Part shown: positions 44,259-52,720 of the stretch, piece by piece | Layout of the letters: every line of letters begins with the position of its first letter | Position numbering within the stretch: the stretch's first letter is position 1 | Assembly (NCBI RefSeq): GCF_033971905.1 | Contig: NZ_JALBUT010000004.1 | Coordinates: forward strand, 170,922 to 234,921 | Length of the DNA: 64,000 bases | From: Intestinicryptomonas porci | GTDB taxonomy: Bacteria > Verrucomicrobiota > Verrucomicrobiia > Opitutales > Intestinicryptomonadaceae | Direction: 5' to 3' | Notes under the pieces: model-generated | What the model saw: only the letters and a program-made list of their open reading frames with translations | The model's database searches: none | What the model was told of the DNA's origin: nothing | Program-made: the position numbers and the translations under genes

Positions 44259-46646
44259 CTATTTGTGCTTTACCCTGTCTCGCTCTTCCGCCTGTTTGGA
44301 GGAATTCCAAGTTTCGAGGCTGCCAGTCAAATAACCCGTTATTCTGCGCATTCTAGATATGTTTTCGCTCTTGCAGCACGGGCAGGTATCGTAAATGACG
44401 CCCCTGAAACCGCAGTCTTTGCAAGTGTCAACGGGGTGGTTGATAGAGCCGTAGCCTATGTTTTCGTCTTTCATCGTCTTGACAATTTTCAAGATGCTTC
44501 TGACGTTCTTCTTGGCTTCGCCGTCAAGCTCGACATAGGTAATATGCCCGCCGCCCGTTATGGCGTGGAAAGGAGCTTCAAGCTTTATCTTTTCGACTAT
44601 CGAAACAGGCTCCCTGACATCGACATGGAAAGAGTTTACATAATATTCGCGGTCGGTTACACCTTCGATTATTCCGTACTTTTTTCTATCCATGCGCGTA
44701 AATCTGCCAGCCAAGCCTTCCGCAGGAGTCGCCAAGACGGAGAAGTTGAGGTTGTACTTGCGCTTGTAGCTTAAAACAACTTCGTTCATCGTTTGGATTG
44801 CCTCGTAGAGAGTATCCCAGGCTTCCTTGTTATGGGCATGCCCTTCGCCAAAGAGCGCAACCATGGCGTTGTGCCCGCCGATAAAGCCTATGCCCAAAGT
44901 ACCTGAATTTATGACATCGCCGACTTCGTCTGTCGGGGAAAGTGCCATACCGCCCTTCCAGACATCGTTTGACATCATGAACGGGAATTGGCAGGCGCGC
45001 GCAGTGCGCTGGTAGCAGTAGCGTTCATAAAGCTGTTCCGCCACAAGTTCCGACATATCCCTTACCTTGCGCATAAACAGGAATTTTGCTTCTCGGCGCA
45101 AGGCGTGCTTGTCGGCGTTCGGGCAATTTTCTTCCGCTTCGCGCATGGATTCGATTGCAAGGCGCGGCATATTTATCGAAGTAAACGACAAATTGCCCCT
45201 GCCAAACGAAGTTTTTTCTCCGTGCATATTTTCAAAAACCCTCGTGCGGCAACCCATCGTGGCAAGCTCGTAGCGGTAGCGTTTGGGATCGTTTATGTCC
45301 CATTTTTCGTGCTTGTTAAACGGAGTGTCAAGGAATAGGAAGTTTGGGAAAAGCGAAGTCGAAGTCGTTTTGCAGGAAAGCAAAAGCAGGTCGAAATTCG
45401 GAGCTTCAAACTTGATTTTGCCCGACATTGCGCCCTCGAAGTCGTTTATCGCCTTTTCATAGTCGGAATCGGAATACGAAACGCCATCTTTCACTTTGAA
45501 AATCTGAATCGGGAATACAGGCACTTCGCCCGTTCCCAAGCCTTCGGAAGTTGCAAGCAAAAGCTCCTTGATTACCATTCTGCCTTCGGGAGAAGAGTCT
45601 GTGCCGTAATTTATGGAGCTGAACACAACCTGATTGCCGCCGCGAGAGTGCATCGTGTTTAAGTTGTGGATAAGCCCTTCCATCGCCTGGTGCGTGTCAA
45701 TCCGCGTATTTTCAAGCGCCTGTGCAAGCACCGCTTCAAATTCCTTTTCGGAAAGAGACGCACCCTCTTTTTGCGCCGCCTTTATTGCGGCGGATTTCGC
45801 CTTTTTACAAAGCTCTATCGAGGTTATTACGGGAGAGAGTGCCTTTCTAAGCTTCTTTACATCGACGGGTTTTCCGCCGTTTAAGCGCACCGCAAACTCG
45901 ATTTCGGTTGCCACATGCTTTACGAAAGTCTTGCGAACTCCCGGAGCCATAAAGAAATCAAACGCCGGAATTGACTGCCCGCCATGCTGCTCGTTTTGGT
46001 TTGTCTGGAAAACAATGGTTGCGAGAGTGGCGTAGCTTTGGATTGACTGCGGAGTGCGGATGCTCCCGTTTTTGGTGTGGAAGCCGCGCTCGAAAATGTC
46101 GTCCAAGTCATACTGGACGCAAGTGGTTGTCTTGGTCGGATAGTAATCCAAATCGTGAATATGGATGTCGCCGTTGCGGTGCGCACGGGAATATTTTACG
46201 CCAAGAAGATACTTGCAGGCATAATCTTTCGTGACTTCGCTTGCAAATGTCATCATCTGCCCTGCGGGTGTGTGGGAAGACATGTTGGCGTTGCTCAAAT
46301 TCACGTCGTTTTTTTCGATTTTTACAATGCCATCCATTATCCGCTTCATGGAAGTGCGCTTGTCGCGCTCCACAGTTCTCCATTCGCGGTAAATAATGTA
46401 TTTTTTCGCGATGTACGGGTTTGAGCCCATCAGCTCGCGCTCTACGATATCTTGGATTTCTTCAACTGAAATAAGCTTTTTCTCGATGGATTTTACGACA
46501 CGCTTTGTGATGCCGTCTATAAGCCTCTCCTCGTTTAACAGTCCACCCGCCATAAAGGCCTTGGTTATTGCCTTCTTGATTTTTTCAGGCGAAAATTCTT
46601 CCGTTTTACCGTCCCTTTTTATTATAGAAATATCTTTTGTATCCAT
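44259..46646 (-). CDS. nrdD: anaerobic ribonucleoside-triphosphate reductase
   Basis: Makes dNTP precursors without oxygen using a glycyl radical. The 795 residues comprise an N-terminal ATP-cone (IIKRDGKTEEFSPEKI, about 8-95), the glycyl-radical barrel with NFLFLDTPFNK and MGCRTRVFEN, a C-terminal zinc site made of CKDC and CPCC, and the radical glycine at about 771 in RRITGYLTG. It is followed by its activase nrdG. No aerobic nrdAB occurs in the window, which agrees with an anaerobic lifestyle. Confidence 0.96.
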   Translation of the reverse strand: MDTKDISIIKRDGKTEEFSPEKIKKAITKAFMAGGLLNEERLIDGITKRVVKSIEKKLISVEEIQDIVERELMGSNPYIAKKYIIYREWRTVERDKRTSMKRIMDGIVKIEKNDVNLSNANMSSHTPAGQMMTFASEVTKDYACKYLLGVKYSRAHRNGDIHIHDLDYYPTKTTTCVQYDLDDIFERGFHTKNGSIRTPQSIQSYATLATIVFQTNQNEQHGGQSIPAFDFFMAPGVRKTFVKHVATEIEFAVRLNGGKPVDVKKLRKALSPVITSIELCKKAKSAAIKAAQKEGASLSEKEFEAVLAQALENTRIDTHQAMEGLIHNLNTMHSRGGNQVVFSSINYGTDSSPEGRMVIKELLLATSEGLGTGEVPVFPIQIFKVKDGVSYSDSDYEKAINDFEGAMSGKIKFEAPNFDLLLLSCKTTSTSLFPNFLFLDTPFNKHEKWDINDPKRYRYELATMGCRTRVFENMHGEKTSFGRGNLSFTSINMPRLAIESMREAEENCPNADKHALRREAKFLFMRKVRDMSELVAEQLYERYCYQRTARACQFPFMMSNDVWKGGMALSPTDEVGDVINSGTLGIGFIGGHNAMVALFGEGHAHNKEAWDTLYEAIQTMNEVVLSYKRKYNLNFSVLATPAEGLAGRFTRMDRKKYGIIEGVTDREYYVNSFHVDVREPVSIVEKIKLEAPFHAITGGGHITYVELDGEAKKNVRSILKIVKTMKDENIGYGSINHPVDTCKDCGFRGVIYDTCPCCKSENISRMRRITGYLTGSLETWNSSKQAEERDRVKHK

Positions 46647-46733
46647 TTTATTTTCTTTTTTTAGTATTTTTTCGAGATATGAACGCTAATCCGTCAAATT
46701 AGTAGGAGATAATGTAAGGGATTATTCGAGTTG

Positions 46734-46763
46734 TTTTTACCAAAAATAAAAGAGGTGTGTCAA
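46734..46763 (-). promoter_or_regulatory. candidate promoter of nrdD
   Basis: On the minus strand TTGACA (46763-46758), 18-bp spacer, TAAAAA (46739-46734), about 88 bp before the nrdD start. The remaining leader is AT-rich; no convincing NrdR box pair or FNR site was found. Confidence 0.4.
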
Positions 46764-46837
46764 ATAAGTTTTATATTATTTTTAAATCTCTAATATACAT
46801 AAACTTACAATATAGCGCAAAATCCCTCAAAAAAAAC

Positions 46838-46866
46838 AAAAAAAGCGCGAAGTTTTTACTCCGCGC
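46838..46866 (-). terminator. terminator of the KAS III-cstA unit
   Basis: Nine-base-pair stem (46845-46853 with 46858-46866, one G-T pair) with a 4-nt loop and seven T on the minus strand, 22 bp after the cstA stop. Confidence 0.8.
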
Positions 46867-46888
46867 CAATCAAACATTTACAAAAATT

Positions 46889-48373
46889 TTACGAAATATC
46901 CGAAGAATTTAACAATTCGTCAGTAACCCCCGCCATTTTCTTGGACTTGTAAAATGCAAAGCCTAAAAAGCATAAAGATATGACTCCTGCAATCGCGTAA
47001 GACAAATTCAAGTCCAAGCCAAACCCTATCGGACCTCCATGGGCGGGAGAAATCCAGAGTATGTATGAAAGCACTATAAAAGTCATAAACATTGCGGGGA
47101 AAATCGCGATAAAGCCGTTTTTGCCGTGTCTGAAAAGCCATACCGCCCCCGCAGTCAAAGTGGACGCCGCAAGCACCTGGTTTCCCCAAGCAAAATAATT
47201 CCAGAGCTGGTTGAAGGTGTCGGCACTTTTGTTTGACCAAGCCAAAAGCGCAGTGACAATCAATATCAAGGGAAGCGTCGTAAGAAATCTCTTCATAAGG
47301 GGTTTTTGGTCGATTTTAAAAATTTCGGCAATACTTAAACGCAGAGAGCGCATTGCGGTGTCGCCCGAAGTTATCGCCAAAATCACAACTCCCATGACAG
47401 TGATGACGCCCATATAACTGCCGAGGAAATGCCCCGTTATTTTCATTAGAACATCAGTGGCTTTTATCGACATCGTTTCGGGGAACAAATTGTAAACTGC
47501 AAGACCGCCTGCCGCCCAAATCATGCCTATGACGCCTTCGACAACCATCATTCCGTAAAAAGACGAACGCGCCTCAAATTCGGTTGACATAGTTCTTGCG
47601 ATTATCGGAGACTGCGTTGCGTGAAATCCCGATATTATGCCGCAGGCGATTGTTACAAAGAGAAGCGGAATTATCGGCTTTCCGTTTGCGGCAGTCCACA
47701 TCTTTTCCTTGAAAGCCGCGCTTTCGGACAATAATTCAGGATTTCCGAAGAGCGAAAAAACAAGAGCCACAAAAATCGCAAACGTGCCCACGAGCAAAAG
47801 CGCGCTGAAAATCGGATAAATTTTGCCGATGATTTTGTCCACGGGAAAGAGCGTTGCCAATATATAGTAAATAAATATGCCACCAACTATCGCCCAGAAT
47901 ATCTGAATTTGCGGGAATGTCTTGTCGATAAGCTCCGCAGGTATGTTTATGAATACAGCGACAACCAAAAGAAGCAAAAGCATCATAAAAACGGCAAAAA
48001 AACTGTAATAGGTTTTCCCCAGATTGTCTTTTATTATGGACGGCAAATTAGCCCCTCCCCTTCGCATGCTCATCATGCCCGCCAAAAAATCGTGCGTGGC
48101 TCCCGCAATTATATTGCCTATCGGTATTATCAAAAACACGATTTCGCCAAATTTTATGCCGATGATAACCCCGATTACCGGCCCTACGCCCGCAATGTTC
48201 AAAAGCTGAATCAGCATATTTTTCATGTGCGGCAAAGACACATAGTCAACGCCGTCATGCTTTGTTTTGCACGGAGTCGGTCTGCCGTCGGGCGCAATGA
48301 TTTTTTCGACAAGTTTCCCGTACGTGAAATATCCCGCAACAAGTAACAGCAATCCCAAAAAGAATAAATACAT
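46889..48373 (-). CDS. CstA-family peptide/pyruvate transporter
   Basis: An integral membrane protein of 494 residues with about 13 helices, of the short CstA type. CstA proteins import peptides or pyruvate during carbon limitation. Typical segments are HMKNMLIQLLNIAGVGPVIG, HDFLAGMMSMRRGGANLP and ATQSPIIARTM. The start at 48373 is fixed by a perfect GGAGG 5 nt upstream, one of the strongest ribosome sites in the window; a start 8 codons further up would overlap the upstream gene. It lies 13 bp after the KAS III gene and shares its transcript. Confidence 0.88.
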   Translation of the reverse strand: MYLFFLGLLLLVAGYFTYGKLVEKIIAPDGRPTPCKTKHDGVDYVSLPHMKNMLIQLLNIAGVGPVIGVIIGIKFGEIVFLIIPIGNIIAGATHDFLAGMMSMRRGGANLPSIIKDNLGKTYYSFFAVFMMLLLLLVVAVFINIPAELIDKTFPQIQIFWAIVGGIFIYYILATLFPVDKIIGKIYPIFSALLLVGTFAIFVALVFSLFGNPELLSESAAFKEKMWTAANGKPIIPLLFVTIACGIISGFHATQSPIIARTMSTEFEARSSFYGMMVVEGVIGMIWAAGGLAVYNLFPETMSIKATDVLMKITGHFLGSYMGVITVMGVVILAITSGDTAMRSLRLSIAEIFKIDQKPLMKRFLTTLPLILIVTALLAWSNKSADTFNQLWNYFAWGNQVLAASTLTAGAVWLFRHGKNGFIAIFPAMFMTFIVLSYILWISPAHGGPIGFGLDLNLSYAIAGVISLCFLGFAFYKSKKMAGVTDELLNSSDIS

Positions 48374-48386
48374 ATTTTCCTCCAAA

Positions 48387-49463
48387 TTATAATTCAAAAT
48401 CCGATTCGCCTGAAAGTGTTTCAGGCAAAGTTTCGCCCGTTTTCAAAAGGGCTGTTCCCCATGAAAGCCCTACGCCGAAAGCGGAAATCAAAACTCTGGC
48501 GTTTTTTGCCACGGTACTGCGCCGCAACGCCTCGACAAGCAAAACCGCGCTGCTTGCCGCACTCAAATTGCCGATTTTTTCCATGAAATAAAACTGCTTT
48601 TCAGGCGGAACGCCAAGCATTTTGTATATCTGCGCCACCATTGTTTTGTTTGCCTGGTGCAACAAAACCTTGTCTAAATCCGCAACCGACACCCCGAATT
48701 TTTGCATCGCCTTCGAGATTTCTTCGGGAACTTTGTAAAGCGAAAAATGGAATACCGCCGCGCCGTCCATCTGCAAATCTTTTGCCGTGCGCACAGCCCC
48801 GAACTTGTCGGGAACGGGAGTTGCGGAATTTTCACTTATCGGATTTCTAAATCCGCCGTCTTTTACAATCAACGCCTCGTAAAGGCTCGAATCTGTGCCG
48901 AAGTCAACGCCTTCAATGCCGTCTTTTCCGTCCGATTTTTCCACTAAAAAGCATGCCGCGCCATCTCCATGCAAAGGCACAAGCCCGAAATCCAAAGGAT
49001 TTATCAGCTTTGTTATGGTGTCTGCCACAATCAAAAGTATTTTTTTGCACTGCCCCGAAGCAATCATTCCGTTTGCAACCGAAAGCGAATAAACAAAAGC
49101 GGGGCACCCCATTGAAACATCAAAAGCTCCGCATGAGGAAGAAAGCCCGAGTTTTTCGTGCAAAACTGCGGCGGTTGACGGCAATATGTAGTCGGGCGTC
49201 TGGGAAGCGAAAACAAGGCAGTCGATTTCCTCTTTTTTTATGTTTAGCTTTTCTATCATTCTGCCTGCCGCCGCAAAGCCCAAATCGCTTGCACATACGC
49301 CTTTGGGGGCGACTCTGCGAGAGACAATGCCGCTTATTTTCTCGACGGAGCGCATTTTCTTTTCTCCGAATCTCGCCGCCAAGTCCGAATTTTGCTCGAC
49401 ATTTTTCGGCAAAACATAATGGCATGCCGTAATTTTTGAAAATATTTTGCAGGCGGATTCCAT
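48387..49463 (-). CDS. beta-ketoacyl-ACP synthase III family protein
   Basis: A 358-residue thiolase-fold condensing enzyme with a complete Cys-His-Asn triad: Cys120 (DVSMGCPAF), His269 (LLHQANKTM) and Asn299 (KIGNLSAAS). KAS III enzymes condense an acyl-CoA with malonyl-ACP, or act as acyl transferases in secondary pathways. The protein is about 40 residues longer than housekeeping FabH (near 317) and its N-terminus is divergent, so it may be a specialised paralogue. The divergent neighbours are a free-standing ACP and an exported SGNH hydrolase, 89 bp away, suggesting a dedicated acyl chain. cstA follows on the same strand. Confidence 0.88.
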   Translation of the reverse strand: MESACKIFSKITACHYVLPKNVEQNSDLAARFGEKKMRSVEKISGIVSRRVAPKGVCASDLGFAAAGRMIEKLNIKKEEIDCLVFASQTPDYILPSTAAVLHEKLGLSSSCGAFDVSMGCPAFVYSLSVANGMIASGQCKKILLIVADTITKLINPLDFGLVPLHGDGAACFLVEKSDGKDGIEGVDFGTDSSLYEALIVKDGGFRNPISENSATPVPDKFGAVRTAKDLQMDGAAVFHFSLYKVPEEISKAMQKFGVSVADLDKVLLHQANKTMVAQIYKMLGVPPEKQFYFMEKIGNLSAASSAVLLVEALRRSTVAKNARVLISAFGVGLSWGTALLKTGETLPETLSGESDFEL

Positions 49464-49498
49464 AAGAAAAATTTAAAATATCCCCGTTATCTGGCTTC

Positions 49499-49529
49499 AA
49501 GTCAAGATTTAAACCTAAGGTCTTGACTT
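49499..49529. promoter_or_regulatory. back-to-back promoters of the KAS III and ACP genes
   Basis: An inverted repeat AAGTCAAGA (49499-49507) and TCTTGACTT (49521-49529) places a TTGACT -35-like box on each strand. On the minus strand an AT-rich ATATTT lies 18 bp on. The symmetry either reflects two divergent promoters or a repressor site covering both; either way the KAS III-cstA and ACP-SGNH units could be regulated together. Confidence 0.45.
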
Positions 49530-49552
49530 CAAAAAGCGTTTTTTGGAAAATA

Positions 49553-49798
49553 ATGGCAAATATGGAAAAGTTCATAGAAAACCTAAAAGAAAACGTTGAC
49601 GCCTTTGAAGACGCCGAATTGACGCCCGAAACAAACTTCGTTCATCTTGAAGAATGGGATTCCATAGCCCTGCTTTCTGTGATGAGCATGATTGCTTTTG
49701 AATACCGCGCGAACGTAAAAAACGAGGAAATTTTGTCGTGCAAAACGATTTCAGAGCTGTATGAACTTGTAAATTCACGCAAAAAAATAAAGGGATAA
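49553..49798 (+). CDS. acyl carrier protein
   Basis: An 81-residue acidic carrier protein. The phosphopantetheine attachment site is Ser37 in EEWDSIALLSVMSMI. The WDSIA form, rather than the GADSLD of the housekeeping AcpP, is common in carriers dedicated to surface-glycan or natural-product acyl chains. The start at 49553 has GGA 7 nt upstream; ATG codons at 49523 and 49562 are alternatives. The stop is one base before the start of the SGNH hydrolase, so the two are coupled. Confidence 0.88.
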   Translation: MANMEKFIENLKENVDAFEDAELTPETNFVHLEEWDSIALLSVMSMIAFEYRANVKNEEILSCKTISELYELVNSRKKIKG

Positions 49799-49799
49799 A

Positions 49800-50531
49800 A
49801 TGAAAAAAATAATGCTTGCCGCAATGGCGATAATTACCGCAACCGCACTTTTTGCGGGCGAGGAAACAATAAAACAGCCCTACTCTGAATGGGCGCGTTT
49901 TAACCGCTACGAAAAAGAAAACAAAGCGTTGAAAGACAAAAACACTCCGCCGCCCGACGCCGTGTTTATGGGAGATTCCATCATAGACATGTGGTCAAAC
50001 GTGATTCACAAGGAATTTTTTAAGGAAAACAACTACCTCGGCCGCGCGCTTTGCGGGCAAGTGACAATCCAGATGATTGCAAGATTTCGCAAAGACGTAC
50101 TTGAAATGAACCCGAAAGTGGTCGTCATTATGGGCGGCACAAACGATATTGCCGAAAACGAAGGATATACGGAGCTTGACGACATTGCGGGAAACATAAT
50201 GAATATGGCGGAAATCGCTCTTTCAAACAACATGATACCCGTGGTATGCTCAATTACACCTGCGGGAGAATACAGATGGCGAAAGCGCATTTCGGACGTA
50301 CCGAATAAAATAGCAAAAGTAAATGCCATGTTAAAAGACTACGCTAAAAAGCGCGGCATTATCTATCTCGACTACCATTCCGCGCTTGCCGACGAAAAAG
50401 GTGCAATGCCTGCCGACTATTCGGGCGATGGCGTGCACCCTAATTTGAAGTGCTACAAAATTATGGAGCCCCTGACAAAAAAAGCGGTGGACGAGGCGTT
50501 AAAACAATACGAATTGAAATTCAAAAAATAG
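49800..50531 (+). CDS. exported SGNH/GDSL hydrolase
   Basis: A 243-residue secreted esterase-fold protein. Signal peptide 1-20 (MKKIMLAAMAIITATALFAG); block I Ser60 in FMGDSIID; block II Gly86 (CGQVTIQM); block III GGTNDI (Asn115); block V Asp210-x-x-His213 in SGDGVHPN. All catalytic residues are present. Members remove acetyl or acyl groups from glycans or lipids in the periplasm. Linkage to an ACP gene (1-bp gap) and a divergent KAS III suggests it handles the acyl group those proteins build, but an independent glycan-esterase role is equally possible. Confidence 0.9.
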   Translation: MKKIMLAAMAIITATALFAGEETIKQPYSEWARFNRYEKENKALKDKNTPPPDAVFMGDSIIDMWSNVIHKEFFKENNYLGRALCGQVTIQMIARFRKDVLEMNPKVVVIMGGTNDIAENEGYTELDDIAGNIMNMAEIALSNNMIPVVCSITPAGEYRWRKRISDVPNKIAKVNAMLKDYAKKRGIIYLDYHSALADEKGAMPADYSGDGVHPNLKCYKIMEPLTKKAVDEALKQYELKFKK

Positions 50532-50533
50532 CT

Positions 50534-50563
50534 AAAAAAAACTCCCCTAGTGGGGAGTTTTTT
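50534..50563. terminator. bidirectional terminator
   Basis: Stem ACTCCCC (50541-50547), loop TAGT, GGGGAGT (50552-50558), flanked by A and T runs, between the SGNH gene and the convergent BASS gene. Confidence 0.85.
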
Positions 50564-50564
50564 G

Positions 50565-51560
50565 TTATTTGCTTTCGATGCTGTTTGCAAAATACTTTGC
50601 AATCGCGCTCACAATCACAAGCTGAGCCGCGTGGTAAATCATGGTAGGAAGAAGCACAACCCCCGCTATCGCACTGCTTGAAAATATGACGTGCGACATC
50701 ACCGAGCCGTGAACCAGAGATTTTTTCGAACCGCAAAAAAGAGCCGTTATTTCGTCTTCGCGGTTGAATTTCAGCATCTTCGAGACGCCGAATATAATGG
50801 CGTACAAAACAAAGAACATCATAATAACCCCGCCCGAAAGAACCGCCAAATTCAAAAACGAATAGCCGCTAAACATCTTGTCCGCAAACGACTGGCAAAA
50901 CGAGGTGTATATTATCATTAAAATTGTGATTTGGTCGAAATAGCGCAAAGCCTTGCCGTGCTTCCGGGCAAAAGCCCCGAACCTGCGGTTTAACAAAAGA
51001 CCCGCCGAAATGGGAACCAAAACCTGCAATATGAGCTTAAAAACGACATCTCCAATCGGATAGCCGCCGTTTTGCGAATCTATAAAAAGCCCCATCCAAA
51101 GAGGAGTTGCAAACACGCCTATCAAGCTTGAAATGCTGGCGTTAAAAATCGCCGCCGGAATGTTCCCCCCCGCTATCGAAACCATTACGACGGAAGACGA
51201 AACGGTTGACGGCAGAGTTGCAAGAAAGAAAACTCCGAGCCATTGATAATAATACCTGCTATTCGGACTAAAATCGACAAACTGCATTGCAAGAAGAACA
51301 ATTATCGGAAACGCGATAAATGTCATAAAATGTATCGTGCAGTGAAGCCTTACGTTTTTAAGCCCCTCTTTCAACTCTTGCGGCTTCAATTTAAGCCCGT
51401 AAAAGAAGAAAATCATTGAAACGCCGAAAGAAGCCAAGTCGCCCAATGAAAAAGGCTCGCGCTCCATTCCTATCGGAGGATAGAGCCATGCTAAAAAAAT
51501 GCAAAGGGCTATCGACATTATGAACCAATCGACGCCCCACTTTTTTAAAAGCCGAAACAT
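50565..51560 (-). CDS. BASS-family (bile acid:sodium symporter-like) transporter
   Basis: A 331-residue membrane protein with about 10 helices of the YfeH-like SBF/DUF4137 branch. Characteristic segments: FFFYGLKLKPQELKEGL, LATLPSTVSSSVVMVSIAGGN (core crossing motif) and CGSKKSLVHGSVMSHVIF. The branch carries organic anions with sodium; bile acid transport is not implied. The start at 51560, one base after the hemB stop, fits the family N-terminus (MFRLLKKWGVDWF) better than an ATG 14 codons upstream inside hemB. It is co-transcribed with hemB. Confidence 0.87.
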   Translation of the reverse strand: MFRLLKKWGVDWFIMSIALCIFLAWLYPPIGMEREPFSLGDLASFGVSMIFFFYGLKLKPQELKEGLKNVRLHCTIHFMTFIAFPIIVLLAMQFVDFSPNSRYYYQWLGVFFLATLPSTVSSSVVMVSIAGGNIPAAIFNASISSLIGVFATPLWMGLFIDSQNGGYPIGDVVFKLILQVLVPISAGLLLNRRFGAFARKHGKALRYFDQITILMIIYTSFCQSFADKMFSGYSFLNLAVLSGGVIMMFFVLYAIIFGVSKMLKFNREDEITALFCGSKKSLVHGSVMSHVIFSSSAIAGVVLLPTMIYHAAQLVIVSAIAKYFANSIESK

Positions 51561-51561
51561 A

Positions 51562-52578
51562 TTATTTTTTCGATTTAAAACTTTGCGCAAAGCTTTCGGC
51601 AAAATATGTCAAAATCATGTCGGCTCCCGCGCGCTTTATTGAAATCAGCGATTCGTCGCGAATTTTATCAAAGTCAATCCATCCGTTTTGAGCGGCGGCG
51701 CAAACCATTGAATATTCACCCGACACCTGATAGGCGGCAATCGGCAAAGAGGTCGCCTGCCTCAATTTAGACACGATGTCCAAATAGTGCCCCGCAGGCT
51801 TTACCATGATTATGTCCGCGCCCTCTTTTTCGTCAAGAGATGCCTCGCGCAAAGCCTCGCGCGTGTTTGCGGGGTTTAACTGGTAGCCCGACTTGTCAAC
51901 TCCCGATTTGCCCTTTTTGAGAGTGCCGACAGCCTCCCTGAAAGGCCCGTAAAACGCGGAAGCGTACTTCGCGGTGTAAGCCATAATGGCGGTATTTTCA
52001 AACCCAAGCTCGTCCAACGCCTCGCGGATTGCCCCCACCCTGCCGTCCATCATGTCGCTCGGGGCGATGAAGTCCGCGCCGGACTGCGCCGCAACCGCGC
52101 TCATCGCGACCAAAACTTCAACGGTTTCATCGTTTAAAATCCAGTCGCCATCTTTGTTCAAGATGCCGTCATGCCCGTGGCTCGTGTAAGGGTCCAAGGC
52201 GATGTCCGCCACGACTTGAAGCTCAGGAAAGCGTTTTTTTACGGCGCGGATTGCCTTGTTTTGAACGCTGTCGGGATTTACCGCCTCGTCGGCATCGTTG
52301 TTTTTAAGGCGCGGATTTATCTGAGGGAAAAGTGCCACTGCGGGAACGCCAAGAGCAAGAAGCGTTTCGCACTTTTTTAGCAGGCGGTCTATCGAAAGCC
52401 TTGAAATGCCCGGCATTGAGTCGATTTTTTCGCACTTGTTTCTGCCTTCCACAACAAATAACGGCTGGATTAAATCGGACGGCGAAAGCGAAGTTTCGGC
52501 GCACATCGCAAGCCTTGCGGGATTTCTGCGCAAACGTCTCGGGCGATGCGGCAGGTTGAGTTTGAAATTTTCATTCAT
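51562..52578 (-). CDS. hemB: delta-aminolevulinic acid dehydratase (porphobilinogen synthase)
   Basis: Condenses two ALA molecules in tetrapyrrole synthesis. The start at 52578 (MNENFKLNLPHRPRRLRRNP) gives 338 residues; an upstream ATG at 52743 adds an AT-rich stretch unlike the family. The two active-site lysines lie in YTAKYASAFYGPFREA and MVKPAGHYLD. The metal segment is DIALDPYTSHGHDG, without the cysteines of zinc-type enzymes, so this is the cysteine-free type that uses magnesium or other metals. Heme or B12 precursor supply is implied, matching the cobalamin adenosyltransferase at 20.8 kb. Confidence 0.96.
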   Translation of the reverse strand: MNENFKLNLPHRPRRLRRNPARLAMCAETSLSPSDLIQPLFVVEGRNKCEKIDSMPGISRLSIDRLLKKCETLLALGVPAVALFPQINPRLKNNDADEAVNPDSVQNKAIRAVKKRFPELQVVADIALDPYTSHGHDGILNKDGDWILNDETVEVLVAMSAVAAQSGADFIAPSDMMDGRVGAIREALDELGFENTAIMAYTAKYASAFYGPFREAVGTLKKGKSGVDKSGYQLNPANTREALREASLDEKEGADIIMVKPAGHYLDIVSKLRQATSLPIAAYQVSGEYSMVCAAAQNGWIDFDKIRDESLISIKRAGADMILTYFAESFAQSFKSKK

Positions 52579-52720
52579 GATTTTTTTGTTACTCCTAAAA
52601 ATTTTTTTATCAACAATAAAAGTTCCATTGCCGATTTTAATCAAATAAAAAAGGATTTCAAACTTGCCCTTTTCGGCAAATTGAACATCATTTTTTAAAT
52701 AATTTTTTGAAAGGTAATAA

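Noticed and set aside
46647..46888. NrdR boxes or an FNR site upstream of nrdD
   Set aside because: AT-rich partial dyads occur, but none has the spaced pair of 16-bp boxes or a TTGAT-N4-ATCAA core.
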